Virus record (IMG/VR): IMGVR_UViG_3300033143_005857
Span: 1 to 64,000 of that record
Direction: 5' to 3' (one strand)
Source of the DNA: a virus
Length of the DNA stretch: 64,000 nt
Under the pieces are notes generated by a model. It was not told the DNA's origin, did not search any database, and worked only from the letters and a program-made list of their open reading frames with translations. The position numbers were made by a program, and so were the translations under genes. Positions 7,635 to 16,911 of this stretch are shown here, piece after piece; positions within the stretch are counted from its first letter, which is position 1; the number at the start of each line of letters is the position of its first letter.

Positions 7635-9137
7635 ATGGCTAAAAAAAAGGTAGTTGGTAAAGAAAAAATACAGCAAAATACATCGATAGTTGCAAGTCCA
7701 GCGTTTATTCAAGGAATTCCAGCTTCAAAAAAGCCAATACAAGGTGATGATGTAGAGAAACAAAGCAAGTGGGATGAATACTTAGAAGATCCAGAGATCT
7801 TAAAATTAATGTATATTATGATTAATCGCTCAAAACAAAATAAGCGATGGTTATACAATAATGATAACGCTTTAAAAGCGTCTGGTTATATGCTTGCAAA
7901 TGCCGTAATAGGTGCAACTGGTTTAGAAACAAAAACAAATCGAGATGATGTAAGAGAAGCACTTAGTGCGTATTTTAAGGCAATTAATACTAATAAAATT
8001 ATTCAAATTTCAGTGAAAGATCAAATTTGTTTTGCAGATTCTTTGTTCTGGAAAGAGTATGACTTTGAGAAAGGGCTTATTATTCCACGTTGGATTGATT
8101 ATCTTACTGTTCGACGTATTAAAAACAAATATACTGGTGATGTTAAGTGGATCCAAGCAACATACTTAGATTCACGTATGCCTAAAAAAGATGGTAAAGA
8201 ATGGGAAAAATATGAACCTTATCTTGACTACTTTAACAATCTCAGTTCAGAAGACGACAATCCAATGCGAGACAAGTTAGTTAAAGCACATATTATGGAA
8301 GATGAAGCATTAAATTTTAACTACTTTCCTTCTCCGCTAATAGATTCTATTGTTGAAGTTGTTTTATGGAAAAAGTGGATGCAATACGATGCTAAGTTAG
8401 GTGGGCAGAAATATGCTACTCCGTTAATGGATGTAGAAGTGACACGACCAGAAAGCGAAGATTTAAGCAGCGAAGAGTCTGCAGCACTTATGGCAAAGAT
8501 TGCTGAAGATTTGAGTAGAATGATGAATTTTGGTGTTTTGGCACATGGAGATGCAATTAAATTGCAATCAATAAGTCAACAAGGGCAAGTCTTTAATTAT
8601 GTGCAATATCTTGAATATGCTGACAAGCAAATCCATAAAGGAGTAATGGTATCTGCAAACTTGCTGGAAGCAAGTGGTTCTGAACTTGCAACAAGCAGAA
8701 CAGTGAAAGATATGTTTAATATTGTTATTACTGCACTTCGCAAGCGTTATATTAATACATTTACTGATTTAGCCTTAGAATACTTGTATTTTATTGGTAT
8801 GGATGTAGATGAAACAGAATTTCAGTTAATCTTTAGTGAAGACGATGCACAACAACAAATGACTCAAAATGAAGAATTTAATGCAGTTATGCAGTTATTT
8901 GACAGAGGAGTTTTACGAGATGAAAATGAAGTGCGTAAATATGTGGCTAAATTTGGAATGGACTTAGATCAATTAAGTGAAGAGGAAATTGGATTAAAGG
9001 CAGAAGAAGAACTTCAACAAATGCTGCTTGAACAAGAGTTAGAAATAGAGCAAATTCAAGAACAAGGCAAAATAAAGGCAGAACAACAATCTCAAGCAGC
9101 GTCTCAAACTAAAACTAAAACTGGTGATAAAAAATAA
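7635..9137 (+). CDS. Portal protein
   Basis: The portal forms the dodecameric ring at the head vertex through which DNA passes and to which the neck docks. The 500 residues fit the family. The middle part has the expected mix of helices and beta strands, and the region with KGVMVSANLLEASGSELATSR followed by a long helix resembles the portal stem/clip section. The C-terminus is Gln/Glu-rich and probably disordered. It follows promoter P1 and precedes the MuF-type gene, the standard order. The assignment is from pattern and position. Confidence 0.85.
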   Translation: MAKKKVVGKEKIQQNTSIVASPAFIQGIPASKKPIQGDDVEKQSKWDEYLEDPEILKLMYIMINRSKQNKRWLYNNDNALKASGYMLANAVIGATGLETKTNRDDVREALSAYFKAINTNKIIQISVKDQICFADSLFWKEYDFEKGLIIPRWIDYLTVRRIKNKYTGDVKWIQATYLDSRMPKKDGKEWEKYEPYLDYFNNLSSEDDNPMRDKLVKAHIMEDEALNFNYFPSPLIDSIVEVVLWKKWMQYDAKLGGQKYATPLMDVEVTRPESEDLSSEESAALMAKIAEDLSRMMNFGVLAHGDAIKLQSISQQGQVFNYVQYLEYADKQIHKGVMVSANLLEASGSELATSRTVKDMFNIVITALRKRYINTFTDLALEYLYFIGMDVDETEFQLIFSEDDAQQQMTQNEEFNAVMQLFDRGVLRDENEVRKYVAKFGMDLDQLSEEEIGLKAEEELQQMLLEQELEIEQIQEQGKIKAEQQSQAASQTKTKTGDKK

Positions 9138-9175
9138 GCAAAAAATGGATTCCTCCAACAACTCGTAAAAAAGTA

Positions 9176-9439
9176 ATGACTACTCCAATTGAAGCACGTA
9201 AATTAGATATGGAGTATAAGAATAACTTAAAGATTATTAAAGAGATCTTAGTTAAGTGTGAAAGTAAAGAAGAAGCAATGAAGAATCCAGTTTATATGCA
9301 ACTTAAACGAATTAACAAGACTAAGTTAGACAGATACTTTGAATTGGTTGAACAATTTCAGATAGAACATGGTTTTGGTAAATTTGGCGACCCAGAAAGT
9401 AAGCACTTTGTTGGTAAAAAGAAGAAAAAGAAAAAGTAG
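9176..9439 (+). CDS. Small protein sharing a domain with the next gene
   Basis: The 87-residue protein aligns by eye with residues about 150-230 of the following protein. Shared features include TTP-EAR, a leading KEI, an R-F-VKQF-like segment and KFGDP near the end. The similarity continues upstream of the annotated ATG (KKW-P before the start), where the frame is open to 9131 but has no normal start codon. The gene may therefore use a non-standard start or be a decayed partial duplicate. It ends in a polylysine tail. Function unknown; possibly head-associated. Confidence 0.6.
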   Translation: MTTPIEARKLDMEYKNNLKIIKEILVKCESKEEAMKNPVYMQLKRINKTKLDRYFELVEQFQIEHGFGKFGDPESKHFVGKKKKKKK

Positions 9440-9449
9440 ATGATAAATT

Positions 9450-11705
9450 TTGAAAAAGTCAACATTAGAAATTATTGCAAAATATGCTATACAAGTTAAA
9501 GGACATCAGCGAACAAGTAAATCTGGTAAAATGACGACAGTAAATACGTATCAGAAAAAAGGAGACAAAAAGGTAAGGTCTGCAAATCCACGTGCATCTG
9601 TTCAAAGTGTTGTATCTCCGTCTAAAAAATCTAAAAAAACTGACAAGAAAAAGTCAAAATCTAAGAAAAAGCAAGAATCAAAAACATCAAAGACTGGTGC
9701 TGGATATATTGATGTTAAGAAGAAACTTGCCAAATCAACCAACAAATCAAAGAAAAAGGCTGGTTTTGGTGGACTTATGTCTATCAAGAACAAACAAGAT
9801 GAAATCAAAAAACGTGTTGATGATCGTGTTAATGCAAATAAGGAAACTAAAAAACAATTTGATGAAATGAATAAAAAGAAATGGAAACCAAAAGATTACG
9901 GTATGGCTACTACTCCAGAAGAAGCACGTGTGCTTGATAGAGCTTACAAGAAAGGGCTTAAAGAAATTAAGGAAATCGTGCTTAAACATGGGAAAGAAGT
10001 AGCAAAAACGAGTCGTGCGTATAAAAAAATTAAAATTCTAAATAAGTGGAGAATGCAAGAATGGTTTCGGATCGTTAAGCAATTTCAAGTAAAAAACCAA
10101 GTAGGTAAATTTGGTGACCCAGACAGTCCACATTACATATCAGATCCAGAGACAATACCTAAAGAGTATGATTATCCATTTAAAAAGAAAGCAACCTCTA
10201 AGAAATCAGCAAAAAAGAAAGTAGTTATTCCTAAAAAAGTAGCAAAAGAAGCAGCTGAATATAATAAGAAAGTTGCTAAAACACCAAAAGCAATAAAGGC
10301 AAAGGCAGAACACAAGAAAGCATTACGAGATGAAAAGCGGGATGAAGTAGATAAGCGGATAATGGCAAAAATAAAAGCACAAGAAAAGCGAGCACTTGAA
10401 AAAGCTAAAAAAGCAAAGAGAACAGATAGACAAGCATTAACAGATTTTGCTATGAGAATTTACGGAAAAAAGAAACTAACAGACAAAATGCGTGATGAGT
10501 TCTATGATGTAAGAAAGAGGTATGGTGAAGAGTTGTGGGAAGGTTATTTAGGAGATATTGAATTTAATCCAAGTGATGTATTAACAGATAGCCAAGTTCA
10601 TGATGCTATTGAATCTCTTGGTGCTTATGCTGAAATGCTTGACGATAACGAAGTTCCAACAAAAAAAGGTATGGAATATATTAAAAAACATCCAAAATCT
10701 AAGTTTTCAAAGGACTTTGATCCAGAAGGAGCAACAATGAAGGCTTTTAATGCAGCAAATAAAGGGATTAAATTACGTGCTAAAGAAAAAGCAAAAAAAA
10801 AGCCAACTTCTAAGAAGCCAGCAAAGAAAGATTTAAAAATAAAAGCCGACTTTGCACAAAGAATGGAAAGTGAAGTTGCAGTAGCAAGTATGTGGGACAA
10901 ACATCGTATAAAAGCAGTAATAGAACTCAAAAACGCATACAAAGATACGGACTATTCAAAATATGAAAGTGGAAGAGATGCTTGGGATAAAGAATGGAGC
11001 AAAGTAGACGGTATTATTAAAAAGTATGAAAAAATTAAAAATAAAATAGATCCAAAACAAAAAACAAAAATTACAGCACTTATAACCGAGTTCAATAAAA
11101 CTCAAAGCGGACGTAATAGAGCATGGTTTAAATTTACACATGGTGGCGAGCGTGTGGCATATCATCCAGCAAGAAGTTATGCAGACCACGAATATTCTGC
11201 CAGTGCTGCTGTTGGAGATACTGAAAAACTTATGGATATGTTTAGAGGAAATATTGCTGGTAGTGCATTTGACAAAGAAATTAAAGCACTTGGTGCTCCA
11301 ATTGACACAAAAGCAAACAAATACAATCAAGATGTAGTTGGGATGATAGGTAATCTTAGGAAAGATTTAGAATCTGGCAAACATACTCCAGAACAGCAGA
11401 AGTGGAGAAAATCAGTATTGAAATTTGCAGACAATGCAGTTAAAGAAAAAACAGCATCTGGAGGTTCGCTTCAAGCAAGTGGAAAAGCAATAAAACATAG
11501 AGTTGAACTGCACCTCAAACGAGAAAAAGCAAAACAACCAACAACACAAACAGAAAGAAGACAAAAATATTATAGTCTTAATAAACAATACTTAGCAACT
11601 AAGAAAAAAGCAGATGCATCAAAAAACCCAATAGAGCAAGGCAAACTCATGAATAAGGCAGCAAGATTTAAGAAGCAGTCGCAAAAATACATTAAAGATA
11701 TATAG
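9450..11705 (+). CDS. Large lysine-rich head-region protein
   Basis: This 751-residue protein starts at a TTG. Residues 16-38 (VKGHQRTSKSGKMTTVNTYQ) match a short basic motif often seen in phage head-region proteins. Long Lys/Ser/Ala-rich stretches (about 40-110 and 240-330) look disordered and could bind DNA. Residues about 150-230 repeat the domain of the preceding gene. The C-terminal third is more globular. Its place between portal and MuF protein suggests an internal head or ejection protein. The exact role is unknown. Confidence 0.7.
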   Translation: MKKSTLEIIAKYAIQVKGHQRTSKSGKMTTVNTYQKKGDKKVRSANPRASVQSVVSPSKKSKKTDKKKSKSKKKQESKTSKTGAGYIDVKKKLAKSTNKSKKKAGFGGLMSIKNKQDEIKKRVDDRVNANKETKKQFDEMNKKKWKPKDYGMATTPEEARVLDRAYKKGLKEIKEIVLKHGKEVAKTSRAYKKIKILNKWRMQEWFRIVKQFQVKNQVGKFGDPDSPHYISDPETIPKEYDYPFKKKATSKKSAKKKVVIPKKVAKEAAEYNKKVAKTPKAIKAKAEHKKALRDEKRDEVDKRIMAKIKAQEKRALEKAKKAKRTDRQALTDFAMRIYGKKKLTDKMRDEFYDVRKRYGEELWEGYLGDIEFNPSDVLTDSQVHDAIESLGAYAEMLDDNEVPTKKGMEYIKKHPKSKFSKDFDPEGATMKAFNAANKGIKLRAKEKAKKKPTSKKPAKKDLKIKADFAQRMESEVAVASMWDKHRIKAVIELKNAYKDTDYSKYESGRDAWDKEWSKVDGIIKKYEKIKNKIDPKQKTKITALITEFNKTQSGRNRAWFKFTHGGERVAYHPARSYADHEYSASAAVGDTEKLMDMFRGNIAGSAFDKEIKALGAPIDTKANKYNQDVVGMIGNLRKDLESGKHTPEQQKWRKSVLKFADNAVKEKTASGGSLQASGKAIKHRVELHLKREKAKQPTTQTERRQKYYSLNKQYLATKKKADASKNPIEQGKLMNKAARFKKQSQKYIKDI

Positions 11706-11713
11706 GTGATTAC

Positions 11714-13063
11714 TTGAAACTAAGCAACAAGGCTTTTCTTATAGACAGTAAAGACATTCATAGAACTCTAAGACTAACTGTGCTATCTGAAAATAAAGCT
11801 GCAGCAGCAGTTAAAAAAATAGGAATCGAATTACTAAAGTTGGTGAAATATGTTTTTGCTAACAAAGGAGAGTTAGAAGAAGTTGTTTTGCTTAGTGCTA
11901 ATTCCGTTATAGCACAAATAGACAAAGAACTCAACGGTTTAGAAAAGAAACTTGGTAGTAGCTTTATGAACATTATGAATCAAGCAATTCAACAATCGTA
12001 TCAAAGTGCTGGACAAGCAGCAACACAACAAATTAGTAGAATAACACCACAACAAAGATTCACGCTAACATCAAAAGATAAACGAATGATTAAGATGCTT
12101 AAAGATACAGATTTCTCTCTTGTTAAAACACTTTCAAGCAGTCATATAGCAGAAACACGTGCAATCTTTGTTCAAGGCATGCAAGATGGTTTGAGTCAAA
12201 CAGCGATGATTAGACAAGTAATGAAACGTGTGAGAAATACGGAGTATCAAGCACGACGAATTATTCGCACAGAAATTACACGAACAGCAAATATATCTGC
12301 AAGAAAACGTTATCTTGAGGCTGGTATTAAATATTGGCAATGGAATACAGCAATCGATGAACGTGTTTGTAAAGAATGTGCTCCTCTGCATGGAAAAGTA
12401 GCAAAAATAGGCGAATCATTTACAATTCGAAAAGGAAAGAGTATGACTCAGCCACCACTTCATCCATTTTGTCGATGTGGTGTATCTCCAGCATTCAATA
12501 AGCCATTCAAACCAAAGAAAGTTGCACCAAAGCCTAAAAAACCAATTACGAAGTATAAAGGATTTGTTGATAACGATTTGGCTATCGTTAAGAAAATTGT
12601 TGGTTTGATACCAGACGAAATTAAGCAAAAAGTTAAAGTTCTTAACGGAACTCATCCTATTGTTAAAGTAAAAGGGAGGCTATTTGATGATAAAGAAGTT
12701 AGAGCGATAATACCAGCAGCCACACTGACAAAATATAAGAGTGCAACTGGTTTCTATATTAGTGGCAGTATAAATAAGGTTTTTCTTTCAAGTGTAGCAA
12801 CTAACAAGCAACTCATACATGAAATCGGACATGCAATCTATGACGAGTATTTCAGTTCCAATAAACGAGGAAAGTGGATTTTCATGCATCAATTGCATAC
12901 TATGTCTGGAGATTTCATTACTCCACGAGCATCAGTGAATCCAGACGAACATTTTGCAGATGCATTGAGAACGTTTATACTTAACCCAGAAGTGCTCAAA
13001 ACAAAATTCCCAGAATTATATGATTTTATTTTAGAAAATGTCTTTTTTGGTAAAGAGTTTTAG
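11714..13063 (+). CDS. MuF-type head morphogenesis protein fused to a zinc metallopeptidase
   Basis: Residues about 140-258 form a MuF/SPP1 gp7 domain, with ARRIIRTEITRTAN, then CKEC (219-222) and HPFCRCG. Proteins of this family sit near the portal, act in head assembly and can be ejected with DNA. The C-terminal part carries HEIGH (369-373) and, about 40 residues later, NPDEHFADALRTF with E412. This is the HExxH plus downstream Glu arrangement of lethal-factor-like metallopeptidases. Start is TTG after a GGTGATTAC ribosome-binding site. The fusion suggests either a capsid-processing protease or an effector delivered into the host. Confidence 0.85.
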   Translation: MKLSNKAFLIDSKDIHRTLRLTVLSENKAAAAVKKIGIELLKLVKYVFANKGELEEVVLLSANSVIAQIDKELNGLEKKLGSSFMNIMNQAIQQSYQSAGQAATQQISRITPQQRFTLTSKDKRMIKMLKDTDFSLVKTLSSSHIAETRAIFVQGMQDGLSQTAMIRQVMKRVRNTEYQARRIIRTEITRTANISARKRYLEAGIKYWQWNTAIDERVCKECAPLHGKVAKIGESFTIRKGKSMTQPPLHPFCRCGVSPAFNKPFKPKKVAPKPKKPITKYKGFVDNDLAIVKKIVGLIPDEIKQKVKVLNGTHPIVKVKGRLFDDKEVRAIIPAATLTKYKSATGFYISGSINKVFLSSVATNKQLIHEIGHAIYDEYFSSNKRGKWIFMHQLHTMSGDFITPRASVNPDEHFADALRTFILNPEVLKTKFPELYDFILENVFFGKEF

Positions 13064-13075
13064 GATTGATAAAAA

Positions 13076-13381
13076 ATGGATTATGTAGAAATTTACTACA
13101 ACAATACAAAAATTGGCTATATTGCACAAGATAGTGAAGGACTTATATACGTCAATGCGAAAGACGACGGATACATTTCAATCTTAAAGAGTTTTTTAAT
13201 TCCGTTTAGAATAGATAAAGCAAGCGTTGAAGGAGACGTTAGCATATCAGAAGATTCCGTTATATTATCATCAGATCCAGACTGGATAAATTATCTTGAG
13301 TATAACTTGCCTAAAGACTATACAACGTCTGAGTTAAAGAATACAACCAAGAAAAAGTTTGTAAACAAAGGATTTGGTTAG
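13076..13381 (+). CDS. Hypothetical head/neck protein
   Basis: The 101-residue protein is beta-rich with many Tyr and Asp, and a basic tail. It lies between the MuF gene and a virion-morphogenesis gene and overlaps the latter by eight bases. No family recognised. A role in head completion is inferred from position only. Confidence 0.6.
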   Translation: MDYVEIYYNNTKIGYIAQDSEGLIYVNAKDDGYISILKSFLIPFRIDKASVEGDVSISEDSVILSSDPDWINYLEYNLPKDYTTSELKNTTKKKFVNKGFG

Positions 13382-13997
13382 ATTGGTGCAAGATTTAGAC
13401 CTATTACAACCTCTCATAGACGGTTTAGATAATTGGGTCTTAGCATTTAAAAAGGGAATGGGTGCTTATATTGAAAAGACTATACAAGATATCTTTGTTC
13501 GTCAAGGACCACCAACAGATGACACAGACCCACTAAATCCAAGGGGTTTGAATCCTCAATGGAAACCTCTAAGCTGGATTACTGTTCAATTAAAGGGTTC
13601 AAGTGCAATTTTGTTAGATACAAGACAAATGGCTAATTTTGTGCGATGGGAAATAGAAGATAGTGAATGGGACGACCAGCAACAAATAGTTAAAATAGGA
13701 TGGTTTGAAGATGCTGGAGATCGTGTGTTTATTGCAGCAATTCATGAATTTGGGCTGACTGGAACAACATTTAAAACTCCAGACGGACAAATAATGGGAG
13801 GAGAACCAATAGGACGAACAGCGACTGCACGAGCTGGTGTTCGTTCATGGTTCTATAAAACTCTTGGTTTGAAAGTGACTGGTCGTGTGATAATACCAGA
13901 AAGATCCATGCTTAGAAAGGCTGCTGATATTATTGTTCCAGACTTGGAAGATATGGCATGGGCAAGCTTTTTAAGCTTTTTGCGTGGTATAATATAA
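13374..13997 (+). CDS. Virion morphogenesis/tail completion protein (Mu gpG-like)
   Basis: About 207 residues. The pattern WKPLS...T...KGSSAILLDTRQM, followed by strands and IPERSMLR near the C-terminus, is that of the Mu gpG/P2 gpS virion morphogenesis family, which acts at the head-tail junction. The frame opens at a TTG overlapping the previous stop; a GTG at 13386 is an alternative start. Family assignment is moderately sure. Confidence 0.75.
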   Translation: MVRLVQDLDLLQPLIDGLDNWVLAFKKGMGAYIEKTIQDIFVRQGPPTDDTDPLNPRGLNPQWKPLSWITVQLKGSSAILLDTRQMANFVRWEIEDSEWDDQQQIVKIGWFEDAGDRVFIAAIHEFGLTGTTFKTPDGQIMGGEPIGRTATARAGVRSWFYKTLGLKVTGRVIIPERSMLRKAADIIVPDLEDMAWASFLSFLRGII

Positions 13998-14009
13998 TAA
14001 GGGATTGAT

Positions 14010-14660
14010 ATGGGTTGCACAAAGTGTGAAATGGTTAAAACTGTTCAAAGAGTAGCCAAAAGCAACAAGGACAAACAAACAAAGGTTGCTCTCAGTAGTC
14101 GTGTAGTATTTGAAAGAATGGATAAATTATCTAAGTTTTCCAAGCCTATCGGTGCATTAAAACAACATAGCAACGAAAAAATAACACAGAAATCGTTTGT
14201 GGTTCAAACGAAGGGGACTGGTAATTCTCTTGCGAGATATAAATACTATTTTGGAGAACAATTAAAACTCAAAATGCAACCATTTTCAAATATTATAGAA
14301 TACGACAAAATTAGAGAACAGTTAAACAATATTGATGATAAATTATGGACAGCAAAGCGAGAATATGAAAGAAGTATGCTTGCAACAGATCCAGAAGAAG
14401 AATTGCTTAAGGTTAGAATTGCTGCACGAAAATCGATGTTTGTTGGAAATAGCAAGCCAGCAGTTAGTGAAGGTGTTGTATATTTAGAGAGTGCTGTAAT
14501 TCAACCAAAGCAAGATAATAATGCTAAGTCTGATGGTTTGTTAGATTGTATGTTAGACTCTGTAAATGAAGCAGAAGCAAAGAGAAAGTTGCATGCTGCT
14601 ATAAAACGTGAACAACCAATGCTTAGCGACGATGTTATAGAAGATCTAATTGGGGAATAA
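14010..14660 (+). CDS. Hypothetical head-region protein
   Basis: The 216-residue protein starts MGCTKCEMV, with a CxxC at the N-terminus, then basic and later helical regions. A GGGATTGAT ribosome-binding site precedes the ATG. No family recognised. Its place before the prohead protease suggests a structural or assembly role. Confidence 0.6.
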   Translation: MGCTKCEMVKTVQRVAKSNKDKQTKVALSSRVVFERMDKLSKFSKPIGALKQHSNEKITQKSFVVQTKGTGNSLARYKYYFGEQLKLKMQPFSNIIEYDKIREQLNNIDDKLWTAKREYERSMLATDPEEELLKVRIAARKSMFVGNSKPAVSEGVVYLESAVIQPKQDNNAKSDGLLDCMLDSVNEAEAKRKLHAAIKREQPMLSDDVIEDLIGE

Positions 14661-14663
14661 ACA

Positions 14664-14813
14664 ATGCCAAACAATCCTATATCACAAGAAACACGAGAAC
14701 AGATCGAACAATTATCGAGAAAGGACTTTGCAATAAATCGAATAGCCAAATTGACAAATACGTGCAGACCAACTGTTAGAAAGTATCAACACCTTATGAA
14801 CGAAGCAGATTAA
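14664..14813 (+). CDS. 49-residue helix-turn-helix protein
   Basis: This short frame starts four bases after the previous stop. It encodes a single HTH unit with the pattern LSRKDFAINRIAKLTNTCRP followed by TVRKY, very like the DNA-binding tail of Hin-type recombinases and of small phage regulators. It is the last gene before late promoter P2, so it could regulate transcription. DNA binding is inferred from the motif. Confidence 0.7.
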   Translation: MPNNPISQETREQIEQLSRKDFAINRIAKLTNTCRPTVRKYQHLMNEAD

Positions 14814-14852
14814 CATACTTTTATTATTTTTAATATCTAAGCGATCTCAGTC

Positions 14853-14869
14853 AAAATTTACATATATTT
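14853..14869 (+). promoter_or_regulatory. Virus-specific TATA promoter motif (P2)
   Basis: Exact AAAATTTACATATATTT, 52 bp before the ATG of the prohead protease/scaffold gene and directly after a gene stop, so it should start a new late transcript for protease, decoration and capsid genes. Confidence 0.8.
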
Positions 14870-14920
14870 AGTGATAACAATATCAACTTAACTTAACCTT
14901 AAAATTGGTTGATATTTTTT

Positions 14921-16018
14921 ATGAGTCAAACAGTAACTGAACAGATAGCTGAAGAATACATTTCTCTAAGCGTAAAAACTGAAGACGTGTATTCCCAAGG
15001 TGGAAGCTTATTCTTTGTAGCGAAAGCCTTAGTAGAAGCGTTCGTTCCAGTTGAAGTTATGGAGCAGTATGCGTGGACTGGTAAGGGGAAAGAGGCACGA
15101 TGGAGACACGAATTACCAGAAGACGATGTAAACGTTCTTATAGGACACATGCACGATTGTTGGTTTGAAGACGGAGGTGTTAAAGCGTTTGTTGAAATTT
15201 GGGGATATAAAGAATCTCTAAAAGAAAAGCAAGCAAAAATAGAATCTGGAGAGTTTAGTGTTTCTCTTGGTTTTAAAAAAACATACGACGAAGCCAACGA
15301 AAATATTGTAGGAATTTACATTCGGGAGATAAGTCTTACTCCAACACCACAATGCACTTTAGAACTTGGTTGCTCTATCGAATCAATTATAGCATTAGAA
15401 GAAACAGATGAAGTTGAAAATACAATGCCAGACAACAACGAAATGATAGAATTGCTACAAAAAACTGTTATTTCTGAAAATACGACGTTAAAGGCTCTGT
15501 CTAATGAACGTCTCGAACAAATTACCACGTTGGAAGCAACGGTATCTGCTATGGAAGAACGAATCGTTTCTTCAAATTCTATCATATCAGAACAAGGTGA
15601 AAAAATAACTACTCTCGAGAAACAAGTAGACGAAGCAGAATCCAAGTTGGGACAATCTGTGACAACTGGTATTCGCAACGAGATTATCGCACTTTTAGAA
15701 ATTACGGACGAAAAAGCCAAAGAAGCTGAGTTTGAAGAACTTTCACAACTTAGCATTGAACAATTAAAAAGAGAGAAAAAGCGAATCGAAAGGATCACTA
15801 CACTAACACAGAAGAAGGCTAAAAAAACATTAGGACAACAGCCAATCTTTTCTTCTGATTTAGAGAATAGTGAAGAAGAAATTTCAGAGCTTGATAAGTT
15901 GACGCCAGAGCAACTTGCAGCAAAAGTAAACCCAGAATTTGCACAATATTTAAAAAAACGCAATGCTACTCCCGCTGGGTTTGACGTCAAAGATGGCAAT
16001 GTGCCAATGATTGATTAG
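14921..16018 (+). CDS. Prohead protease fused to scaffold
   Basis: I chose the ATG at 14921 over the TTG at 14909. Residues about 20-150 resemble a herpesvirus-type/S78 prohead protease: VLIGHMHD (candidate His 76 or 78), GEFSVSLGF (candidate Ser 113 or 115) and REISLTPTPQC. The rest is a long acidic coiled coil with many Glu and Ser, the usual form of an internal scaffold released by self-cleavage. It is directly followed by the decoration and capsid genes. The protease-scaffold fusion is common in HK97-type heads. Confidence 0.8.
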   Translation: MSQTVTEQIAEEYISLSVKTEDVYSQGGSLFFVAKALVEAFVPVEVMEQYAWTGKGKEARWRHELPEDDVNVLIGHMHDCWFEDGGVKAFVEIWGYKESLKEKQAKIESGEFSVSLGFKKTYDEANENIVGIYIREISLTPTPQCTLELGCSIESIIALEETDEVENTMPDNNEMIELLQKTVISENTTLKALSNERLEQITTLEATVSAMEERIVSSNSIISEQGEKITTLEKQVDEAESKLGQSVTTGIRNEIIALLEITDEKAKEAEFEELSQLSIEQLKREKKRIERITTLTQKKAKKTLGQQPIFSSDLENSEEEISELDKLTPEQLAAKVNPEFAQYLKKRNATPAGFDVKDGNVPMID

Positions 16019-16029
16019 GAGAAAAGACA

Positions 16030-16911
16030 ATGAGCATAGAAGCATATCCAAATAGGACAACCTTTATTGCAGACAAATATTATCTGAAAAATGGTGTAGC
16101 AGTTAAGACGATGGATGTTATGGCTTTAACTGGTAATACTGTTAATGGACGATTAGAAGTAGACAAGATGAGTGGATCTTATACTAAAGACAAAGTAGTT
16201 GGAGTGACCCCAAACTCGCTTGATGCAGCTTATATTGACCGTGCTATTACTATTGGTGTAAAAGGACCGATGGTTGTTAAATTAGCAAAAGCAGTTGTAG
16301 CAAATCAAGCATTGCAAGGATCTTCTGGAACAATAACAGAAACTTTTAGCGGAGACAATACCGCACAGCAAGCAGTTGTTGTTGAAGCAGTTCCAATTGC
16401 AACCGTGACCAGTTTCAAGGAAGATAACCCAACAACTTTAACACGTATTACTGATGGGACAGCTCCTTCAACTAATGAATATTCGCTTGATGATACAACT
16501 GGTGCATTAATTATCGGTGGAACTTCAGTATCTGGAACAGATAACTACACGCTTATCTTCACAATCGACAGCGGACGGTTAGAACCGTTTGAAGAATTTG
16601 TTGAAGAAGTATTAACAGCAGCAGCCAACGTGATAACTTTATCACATGAACCAGATTTTATTGAATTTGTTGATCGAACAACTGGAACTGCAACTGGTGG
16701 AACTACGCTTATTATTGGTGGAACAGTTGCAACTGGGGAGGGATTATTAGATAGAACTGCAAAGACAATAACGTTTTATGCAACAGACGCTGTTTTAACA
16801 GCAACTATTCGTTATAAACCGAAAAATTATCGCCATTGTGCAAGAGCATTAGAATCAAAAGCCGCTGGAGAACAGTGCAATGTTTACTTTGAAGGAGTTG
16901 AGGCTGCATGA
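16030..16911 (+). CDS. Capsid decoration protein (DUF2190-like) with inserted beta domain
   Basis: The N-terminus (TFIADKYYLKNGVAVKTMDVM) and the C-terminus (RALESKAAGEQCNVYFEG) have the form of phage capsid-cement proteins related to DUF2190. Between them, residues about 105-250 form a Thr/Gly-rich beta domain that may project from the capsid. It starts 12 bases after the scaffold gene and overlaps the capsid gene by ATGA. It probably stabilises the mature capsid. Confidence 0.7.
   Translation: MSIEAYPNRTTFIADKYYLKNGVAVKTMDVMALTGNTVNGRLEVDKMSGSYTKDKVVGVTPNSLDAAYIDRAITIGVKGPMVVKLAKAVVANQALQGSSGTITETFSGDNTAQQAVVVEAVPIATVTSFKEDNPTTLTRITDGTAPSTNEYSLDDTTGALIIGGTSVSGTDNYTLIFTIDSGRLEPFEEFVEEVLTAAANVITLSHEPDFIEFVDRTTGTATGGTTLIIGGTVATGEGLLDRTAKTITFYATDAVLTATIRYKPKNYRHCARALESKAAGEQCNVYFEGVEAA

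Noticed and set aside
14664-14813. Site-specific recombinase fragment
   Set aside because: The HTH resembles the tail of Hin-type recombinases, but no catalytic domain or in-frame upstream part is present, so I keep it as a small HTH protein. No integrase was found anywhere in the window.
15316-15999. 227-codon minus-strand open frame
   Set aside because: Antisense to the coiled-coil scaffold part of the prohead protease gene; Ser/Phe-rich shadow.
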